A stretch of DNA of 64,000 bases from a virus, in the IMG/VR virus record IMGVR_UViG_3300023174_007844, positions 16,399 to 80,398 of that record, one strand, 5' to 3'. Under the pieces are notes generated by a model, which worked only from the letters and a program-made list of their open reading frames with translations, was not told the origin of the DNA and did no database searches. This document shows, one piece after another, positions 59,390 to 64,000 of this stretch. The stretch's first letter is position 1. Every line of letters begins with the position of its first letter. The position numbers were made by a program, and so were the translations under genes.

Positions 59390-59884
59390 ATGAATAAAAG
59401 AATAATTTTATCATCCCTAGCAAATATAGCTGACGATTTTGAAAACAGTCACGAAATTCTTTTAGCTAATAGAATCAATCTAATTATGACCAAATTAGCT
59501 GAAAAAGAACAAGACTGCCCAGATGCAACACAAGATATTGAACTCAACCTCAAAAATAGACAAAAAGCTATCAATGAACACGGATATGGACCAGCTGACC
59601 CATCACAACCAAATGACAAATTCTGGAAAAAGAAAATGGATATGTGGAAAGTGGATGACCTATCAGAAGTGAAAAACATGCTATGCGGTAACTGTGCTGC
59701 TTTCGATATTACAACAAAAACAATGGACTGCATAGAAAAAGGCATAGGAGAAGATGCCACAGAAACCATAAACGCAGGAAAACTTGGCTACTGTAAATTC
59801 TTAAAATTTAAATGTGCAGCCAAAAGAACTTGTGACGCTTGGGTGACAGGCGGACCAATAACTGACAAAAAAGATAAGAAATAA
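59390..59884 (+). CDS. Cys-rich conserved phage protein fused to N-terminal tag
   Basis: 164 residues from the ATG at 59390 (GGAG 8 nt upstream; another ATG lies four codons earlier). Residues 1-33 are the tag (Met-Asn-Lys-Arg-Ile-Ile-Leu ... Thr-Lys-Leu-Ala-Glu). The rest matches a family I recall from many myoviruses: Cys-Gly-Asn-Cys-Ala-Ala-Phe-Asp, Asp-Cys-Ile-Glu-Lys-Gly, Gly-Tyr-Cys, Lys-Cys-Ala-Ala, Thr-Cys-Asp-Ala-Trp-Val-x-Gly-Gly. Its Cys residues could hold a metal or Fe-S centre. A known domain carrying the local tag is the best evidence that the tag is a separate module. Confidence 0.78.
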   Translation: MNKRIILSSLANIADDFENSHEILLANRINLIMTKLAEKEQDCPDATQDIELNLKNRQKAINEHGYGPADPSQPNDKFWKKKMDMWKVDDLSEVKNMLCGNCAAFDITTKTMDCIEKGIGEDATETINAGKLGYCKFLKFKCAAKRTCDAWVTGGPITDKKDKK

Positions 59885-59886
59885 AT

Positions 59887-59915
59887 AAAAAAGAGGAGCA
59901 AAGCTCCTCTTTTTT
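59887..59915. terminator. bidirectional terminator (GAGGAGC-type, copy 2)
   Basis: Same stem-loop as at 58687, between convergent genes. Confidence 0.9.
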
Positions 59916-60915
59916 ATTCTATTACTTCTGTATCACTATTATCTGGCTCATAACTATCAAGATATTTCTTTACATCAATATAAAGATTTGTCAAATATTT
60001 TGCAATTTGTCTTATATATTGAGGATTTAAGTTTCTAATTATCTGTGAAAATAATAAATCATCGATGGTATATTGAGTTGTTTCTTTAATATTATTATAA
60101 AGCTCAGATGTTTTATATGAACTGCTAACATCTTTGATATTTACTATGGTTTGTATTAGAACTTTGAACTGCTCCAAAAATATCTCTTTACCTTTTTCTC
60201 TATTTTCATAATAAGTGTGAAATGTATGAATTAAATGATCGAAGCTGAAAAAAGTATCAAACTCAGATCTTATTGCTCTTAATTCACTTGGGTTTGCGTA
60301 ATAAAATTCAGAAAGGCCAAAAATTGAATCTTTTCTTCTGTCTAATTCCTTAAGGACTTTTTTTCTTTTTTTCCGCATTTCTGCATCAACTGGTTTTTCA
60401 TAACTACTTGTATCGCTCCAATCAACCGTCAAGTCTCTTGCAAGATCATATCTGGCATCTTCTCTTGAGCTTGATAACGGTTTTTGATTTGGAAGCGATT
60501 TATAAGTGCCAAAATTATCTGTTGAATGTAATTTGCCAGAACCTATATATAATTCTTTCTTACGAAAAGGTAACAAATCTTCAATAGCATGTATAATCTC
60601 GTGCTTTAATGTCGATTTCAAATAATTCAAATTTAGATTTTGATAGTGATATATATTCACAACAACTTCATGAGTTTCAGGATCATAATATGCTCCAGCT
60701 GTATCTGCTGAGCCTTCTGCATAACTAAATTTAAGATCTTTCAATTTGTTATCAGGAATATTTCTAAAATTTTCTTGAAATAAATCAATATCTAATTTGT
60801 ACTTGCCATTTGTATCAATGACTTTTGAAGCGTTAATAGCATTGTCAACATCCTGCTCAAATGTAGGACTCACAATTGACCATAATGACCCTTGTTTCGC
60901 AAATTTATACCACAT
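59914..60915 (-). CDS. HExxH zinc metallopeptidase with MWYKFA tag
   Basis: 333 residues. Short tag Met-Trp-Tyr-Lys-Phe-Ala-Lys. Zinc site His105-Glu-Ile-Ile-His109, with Tyr-Tyr-Ala-Asn-Pro-Ser-Glu211-Leu-Arg-Ala offering the third ligand, the usual pattern of phage-encoded gluzincin-like peptidases. The substrate could be a phage structural protein, the host wall or a host protein. The long helical C-terminal part (220-333) is unrecognised. TATTAT lies 6 nt before the ATG. Confidence 0.78.
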   Translation of the reverse strand: MWYKFAKQGSLWSIVSPTFEQDVDNAINASKVIDTNGKYKLDIDLFQENFRNIPDNKLKDLKFSYAEGSADTAGAYYDPETHEVVVNIYHYQNLNLNYLKSTLKHEIIHAIEDLLPFRKKELYIGSGKLHSTDNFGTYKSLPNQKPLSSSREDARYDLARDLTVDWSDTSSYEKPVDAEMRKKRKKVLKELDRRKDSIFGLSEFYYANPSELRAIRSEFDTFFSFDHLIHTFHTYYENREKGKEIFLEQFKVLIQTIVNIKDVSSSYKTSELYNNIKETTQYTIDDLLFSQIIRNLNPQYIRQIAKYLTNLYIDVKKYLDSYEPDNSDTEVIE

Positions 60916-60921
60916 ACCTAT

Positions 60922-60927
60922 ATAATA
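60922..60927 (-). promoter_or_regulatory. -10 element TATTAT, 6 nt before ATG
   Basis: Minus strand TATTAT-ATAGGT-ATG of the metallopeptidase gene. Confidence 0.65.
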
Positions 60928-60968
60928 CTGGAAACAACATTGTCTCCCCTAAACTCTGACACTAACAA

Positions 60969-61003
60969 TAAAAAAAGAGGAGCTTTGCTCCTCTTTTTTT
61001 ATT
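60969..61003 (-). terminator. terminator (GAGGAGC-type, copy 3)
   Basis: Reverse-complement copy of the hairpin at 58687/59887, ending the gene at 61003. Confidence 0.88.
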
Positions 61004-61236
61004 TAATCTCTAGGATCCCAAAATGGATTGTTTCTCTTATACTTTTCCTCTGCAATACTAACACCCATAAGATTAGTGTAGCCCTCAATCATTCTACCTA
61101 TAAGAGATTTCCATTGCGCCGAAAATGATTCCAAACCCGCTCGACCACCCCTCTCACTATAAACTAAAAATGCTTTCTCTACACCAGCATCCGTTATTGA
61201 TTCTTCTAACTCTTCCTGTGAATATTTAGTAAACAT
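61003..61236 (-). CDS. small hypothetical protein
   Basis: 77 residues, AGGAGAAAAT leader. Pattern of charged helices with Trp at 42 and 73. No family recognised. Confidence 0.65.
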   Translation of the reverse strand: MFTKYSQEELEESITDAGVEKAFLVYSERGGRAGLESFSAQWKSLIGRMIEGYTNLMGVSIAEEKYKRNNPFWDPRD

Positions 61237-61689
61237 AATTTTCTCCTGCCCATATTATATCACACCTTGTCTCCCCTAAAATCTGATAAAACTCTGACAA
61301 AAATTATTATCAAAGAATAATAAAAACAAAGTCAGAAAATTTATCAGAAACAAGGCCCAAAAACTATATACTAATACTAGGGCAAAAAAGATACCTAATA
61401 ATTACCAAAAACAATAAAACTTAACCACCCCCCCCCTCTAATCCTGGGCCAAAATGTAGGGAAGAAAATTAATATATAATCCTGGGGCAAAAAAGATACC
61501 TAATCCTGGGGCAAAATGATAAAATTTAACCACCCCCCCCCATACTTCTAGAAAATTATGGGGCAAAGGTTATGGGGCAAAAACTAGGGTGCGATTTCTT
61601 CACATATGGCCTTTTTTTTGATAGGGGGGAGCGGGAACCCAAAGAATATTCTAACATACCCCCCCCATGCCCTTTAGAAAAGATGGATC
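61237..61689. repeat. gene-free region with iteron-like repeats and C-tracts
   Basis: No convincing ORF. An inverted repeat at about 61281-61347 (CTGATAAA..TCTGAC / GTCAGA..TTTATCAG). A 20-bp direct repeat at 61380-61399 and 61485-61504 (GGGCAAAAAAGATACCTAAT). TTAACCAC plus nine C in all at 61421-61436 and 61526-61541, and a third C8 tract at 61659-61666. The core GGGGCAAAA, or close variants, recurs six times between 61379 and 61581. Such a cluster is typical of replication origins or packaging/regulatory sites; which one is unknown. Confidence 0.75.
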
Positions 61690-62049
61690 TTACAAACAAT
61701 AACGAATAGAAGAGTCTTCTAAACATACAAGACTCATAGCAGCAAGACTATTATACTTATCATCTCTAACAATAGGGTAGTCTAAATAACAGACATCTTC
61801 TCTATATAAGGTCTTCCATATAAACAAGGCTACTTCTCTCTCTACAATTATAATAGTATCAAGTTGTCTGCTAGGTAGTTCAACAACACGATTGAACCTT
61901 GTAGGATTGAATCGTATACCGTCTTTTATTATAGGGTTAGACTTGTTTGCAACCAATTTACATGACAAACCCTGGGGCATAATTGTCTCCCAAGAGTTGT
62001 CTATCATCAATGCTATAACGTGGTCTGTCTTATTTATTATCTTTAACAT
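61690..62049 (-). CDS. hypothetical protein
   Basis: 119 residues from the ATG at 62049 (alternative up to nine codons earlier). Beta-rich, with Cys near the C-terminus. No family recognised. Flanks the repeat region. Confidence 0.58.
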   Translation of the reverse strand: MLKIINKTDHVIALMIDNSWETIMPQGLSCKLVANKSNPIIKDGIRFNPTRFNRVVELPSRQLDTIIIVEREVALFIWKTLYREDVCYLDYPIVRDDKYNSLAAMSLVCLEDSSIRYCL

Positions 62050-62108
62050 TCTTCCATACCATATAACTAAATACACATAACCACATAAGCATACATAAAC
62101 ACAATACG

Positions 62109-62387
62109 TTAGTTATAATGAGTAGTATATAACTCATATTCTCCCCCTGTCTGCTTGTTAGAAATTTCTATCATTTCATCCCAAGTGACTAAGTATCCTA
62201 TCATACCTGCCAATGATTTAGATTTTGTTTCCCAGCTCCTACCTATTTCTTCATTCAGGAATACAGCAAGTTTTCCAGTCAATGTTGACTTAGCATGTTT
62301 TCCAGTAAGGGGATTAACATATACCCACACGTCAGATATCATATTTTGAAAATCAACAGGGTATAATTCTGGCTCTACATCGTTCAT
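62109..62387 (-). CDS. hypothetical protein
   Basis: 92 residues from the ATG at 62387, with TATAAA exactly 6 nt upstream; a longer frame overlaps the divergent gene at 62441. No motif recognised. Confidence 0.62.
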   Translation of the reverse strand: MNDVEPELYPVDFQNMISDVWVYVNPLTGKHAKSTLTGKLAVFLNEEIGRSWETKSKSLAGMIGYLVTWDEMIEISNKQTGGEYELYTTHYN

Positions 62388-62406
62388 AATATATTTATAA
62401 AATATC

Positions 62407-62434
62407 TTGACAGGTATATGACTAATGATATAAT
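62407..62434 (+). promoter_or_regulatory. consensus sigma70-type promoter, start codon 6 nt after -10
   Basis: TTGACA (62407-62412), 16-nt spacer, TATAAT (62429-62434), AATGGC, ATG at 62441. Both hexamers are perfect. No room for a Shine-Dalgarno if transcription starts 7 nt after the -10. Confidence 0.85.
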
Positions 62435-62440
62435 AATGGC

Positions 62441-62722
62441 ATGGAAACAACATACCTTGTTCAAAAAGTAGAAATCCGTTCACAACACTTAATGGGCGAA
62501 ACCAACTCCCAAACCCCCAACACATGGAAGGATACAAAATTCTCTTGGGAAAAATTGAATGAAATCGCACATTCAGCTCTTGATATGATTGTAAACGGTT
62601 ATGGCAAAGAATTTTTCAAGAAACTTGTAGTAACAGTGACTTACACTATTGCTGATGGTGATGACGTGCAATACGCTATTGACTGTGGATTTGACGAAGA
62701 AGGTGAAATCTACTGTTCATAA
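62441..62722 (+). CDS. small hypothetical protein
   Basis: 93 residues behind a perfect promoter, so probably strongly expressed, likely early. Acidic C-terminal end; no motif recognised. Confidence 0.7.
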   Translation: METTYLVQKVEIRSQHLMGETNSQTPNTWKDTKFSWEKLNEIAHSALDMIVNGYGKEFFKKLVVTVTYTIADGDDVQYAIDCGFDEEGEIYCS

Positions 62723-62728
62723 TCTAAT

Positions 62729-62835
62729 AAAGATAATTCCCAAGAATTTTTCTTGGGAATTATCTTTAGGTATGGTAAAAACCATACCTAAAAAATTTTG
62801 TCAAATAAAAAAAGGGGGTTTTTCAACCCCCTTCC
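62729..62835. terminator. three consecutive hairpins between convergent genes
   Basis: 18-bp stem AAAGATAATTCCCAAGAA/TTCTTGGGAATTATCTTT (62729-62767), then AGGTATGGT/ACCATACCT (62768-62789), then AAGGGGGTT/AACCCCCTT with flanking A-tract serving the minus-strand gene. Confidence 0.82.
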
Positions 62836-62838
62836 TAA

Positions 62839-63180
62839 TTATGCTTCTTCTTTGACTTCAAGCGCACGGATGATGTACTTGATTTGGTCTACTTCAGCCT
62901 TAATACGTGATTCATTTGCACGAGCGGTTTCCAAGAGAAATTCTGCTTCACGCTTTGCAATAATCAAATCTTGGGTCTTTTCAGAAACCTTAGCATTACG
63001 GGCTTCTGCATTGCTACCTAATTCTTTTGGGTCTACTTCACGGTAGATGAGATTTACAGCATCTTCAAGAGCGTAAACACTTTTCTTGTAAGTGATATTG
63101 GTTTCAGCTGTTTTGTCAATAGCCTTTGTATACTGTCCTACAGCATTCATAAACATCGTGATAACTTCTTGCTTGTTCAT
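62839..63180 (-). CDS. helical coiled-coil protein
   Basis: 113 residues, Ala/Glu/Lys-rich helices throughout, AAGGAG Shine-Dalgarno. Slightly richer in G+C than its neighbours, like the gene at 17019. Function unknown. Confidence 0.7.
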   Translation of the reverse strand: MNKQEVITMFMNAVGQYTKAIDKTAETNITYKKSVYALEDAVNLIYREVDPKELGSNAEARNAKVSEKTQDLIIAKREAEFLLETARANESRIKAEVDQIKYIIRALEVKEEA

Positions 63181-63248
63181 TTCTAAACTCCTTGGTTCGA
63201 TGACTAATTATATCACTAACACTATACCTTGCAAGTTATTTTTTTAAT

Positions 63249-63276
63249 TTGACAGGTATATAGTTTATGATATACT
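63249..63276 (+). promoter_or_regulatory. sigma70-type promoter, start codon 6 nt after -10
   Basis: TTGACA (63249-63254), 16-nt spacer, TATACT (63271-63276), ATTCTT, ATG at 63283. Confidence 0.83.
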
Positions 63277-63282
63277 ATTCTT

Positions 63283-63501
63283 ATGAAACTTGAACAGGTA
63301 TTGCCAATGCTCCGTGATGGTAAATGCATCACCAGAGAGAGAAAAACCAAAGACGATATCACCATGATTTACTTTGTAAGAATTATTGATGATAGATTAA
63401 AGTTTATGTTCTTAACGTCAAAAGGTGAACAAATCTCTTGGGCATATTACACTTTCAAGACAGAAGACGTTATGGTAGATAATTGGGAGATAGCAGGATG
63501 A
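63283..63501 (+). CDS. DUF2829/Tad2-like small protein (divergent)
   Basis: 72 residues. Met-Lys-Leu-Glu-Gln-Val-Leu-Pro-Met-Leu-Arg-Asp-Gly-Lys, Ile-Thr-Arg and the end Asp-Val-Met-Val-Asp-Asn-Trp-Glu-Ile follow the DUF2829 frame, but the Trp after the Arg is missing. It has the same layout as the units at 26999 and 28258, in a different promoter context. Possible binder of a nucleotide signal; weakest of the set. Confidence 0.6.
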   Translation: MKLEQVLPMLRDGKCITRERKTKDDITMIYFVRIIDDRLKFMFLTSKGEQISWAYYTFKTEDVMVDNWEIAG

Positions 63502-63818
63502 CTTTAGATATAATTAATCGTTTGTTTTATGTTGTTGTTTGGGGTGGTGGATTCTTTGCGTTTTGGCAGATTACAAAGCATATGCCTAAAACACTATATA
63601 CATTATTGGAATGCATCTCAGTAATGTCAGTTACTGTTTTATGTATGGCTCCAATTTCTGCTTTATTAGAATACATCTTGGGTGGCAACATTGACACTAC
63701 AATGATGTTTGCAGTAGGTCTTTGTGGAGTAGGTTTGTTGAGCGGAATTTGGATGGTTATGGTACAATCATCAAGAGCATTACAGGGAAAGAAGGAATAC
63801 CAATATGTTATTCTCTAG
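63498..63818 (+). CDS. membrane protein
   Basis: 106 residues from the ATG at 63498, overlapping the previous stop (ATGA). Three to four hydrophobic segments (about 8-22, 35-58, 70-92). Coupled to the Tad2-like gene. Function unknown. Confidence 0.65.
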   Translation: MTLDIINRLFYVVVWGGGFFAFWQITKHMPKTLYTLLECISVMSVTVLCMAPISALLEYILGGNIDTTMMFAVGLCGVGLLSGIWMVMVQSSRALQGKKEYQYVIL

Positions 63819-64000
63819 GAACGGTTTCAAGACTGTAGATACTACAGAAGAGTTTGTCAAGCAAGTGTTAGAGTTTGGTCAAAAAGACTTAGTCTTAAGC
63901 GTAACACATAGTAATGGTGTTATTGATATAGTTGTAAGTCCAACAATGGATGCTATAGAAGCAGACATATACCATTTCCTTGATGATGAAACAGAGTTGA
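63805..64000 (+). CDS. hypothetical protein (3' end outside window)
   Basis: At least 65 residues from the ATG at 63805, which lies inside the end of the membrane-protein gene with GGAA upstream. Open to the window edge. No motif recognised yet. Confidence 0.6.
   Translation, partial: MLFSRNGFKTVDTTEEFVKQVLEFGQKDLVLSVTHSNGVIDIVVSPTMDAIEADIYHFLDDETEL

Noticed and set aside
61377-61581. Possible CRISPR array in the repeat region
   Set aside because: Repeat units are of different lengths and spacing, with no regular spacers and no cas genes; iteron-like repeats explain it better.
1-64000. Integrated prophage or bacterial chromosome
   Set aside because: No integrase, attachment site, rRNA or housekeeping operon was seen; dense overlapping genes and a phage replication cluster point to a phage genome with a few acquired bacterial genes.

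Overview
The window is one segment of a large, AT-rich tailed-phage genome (roughly one third G+C by eye). Genes are packed, often overlapping by ATGA or TAATG. It carries its own replication and recombination genes, five tRNA genes and many small orphan proteins. No integrase, terminase, portal or capsid gene was recognised, so this is part of a larger, jumbo-type genome. The host is not proven. A secreted Gly-rich protein and a type IV prepilin with an H-x9-DG tail (52.4-53.8 kb) look like genes of Armatimonadota or related phyla. They are visibly richer in G+C than their surroundings, so I read them as acquired from such a host.

Layout. 0-9.9 kb (minus strand): a replication and recombination operon with an HTH protein, a zinc-finger-only primase, a DnaB-like helicase, a DnaC-like loader, a Ycf46-like AAA+ ATPase, an Mre11/SbcD nuclease, and a Rad50/SbcC ATPase split into two genes. 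9.9-20.3 kb (mostly plus): small proteins, an 844-residue protein with a possible nuclease core, two paralogous structural-type proteins, a RusA-like resolvase, a RecB/Cas4-like nuclease and the first tagged proteins. 20.3-33 kb: glycosyltransferases, then a minus-strand operon of small accessory genes. It includes FeoA-like and HD-phosphohydrolase proteins and DUF2829/Tad2-like proteins, and is followed by a secreted Fn3 protein, a DEDDh exonuclease and a Fic protein. 33-47 kb: tagged proteins, a DNA methyltransferase, a tRNA cluster whose tRNA-Asn carries a group I intron with an HNH gene nearby, sugar and methyltransferase genes, a Nudix hydrolase and an ADP-ribosyltransferase-like protein. 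47-61 kb: PcfJ-like proteins, the host-like cargo pair, a run of tagged proteins and a metallopeptidase. 61.2-61.7 kb: a gene-free region with iteron-like repeats and C-tracts. 62-64 kb: small genes with clear sigma70-type promoters.

Two genome-wide patterns stand out. First, about ten otherwise unrelated proteins share a 30-40 residue N-terminal helical module ending in K-[I/L]-A-Q (once at a C-terminus), and five more begin Met-Trp-Tyr. The tagged set includes an ADP-ribosyltransferase-like protein, a Nudix hydrolase, a zinc peptidase and PcfJ-like proteins. By analogy with T4 Alt and internal head proteins, I infer a sorting tag for proteins packaged in the virion. Second, at many singly transcribed genes a -10 hexamer ends exactly 6 nt before the ATG, which predicts leaderless mRNAs. 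Operon-internal and host-like genes use Shine-Dalgarno leaders instead.
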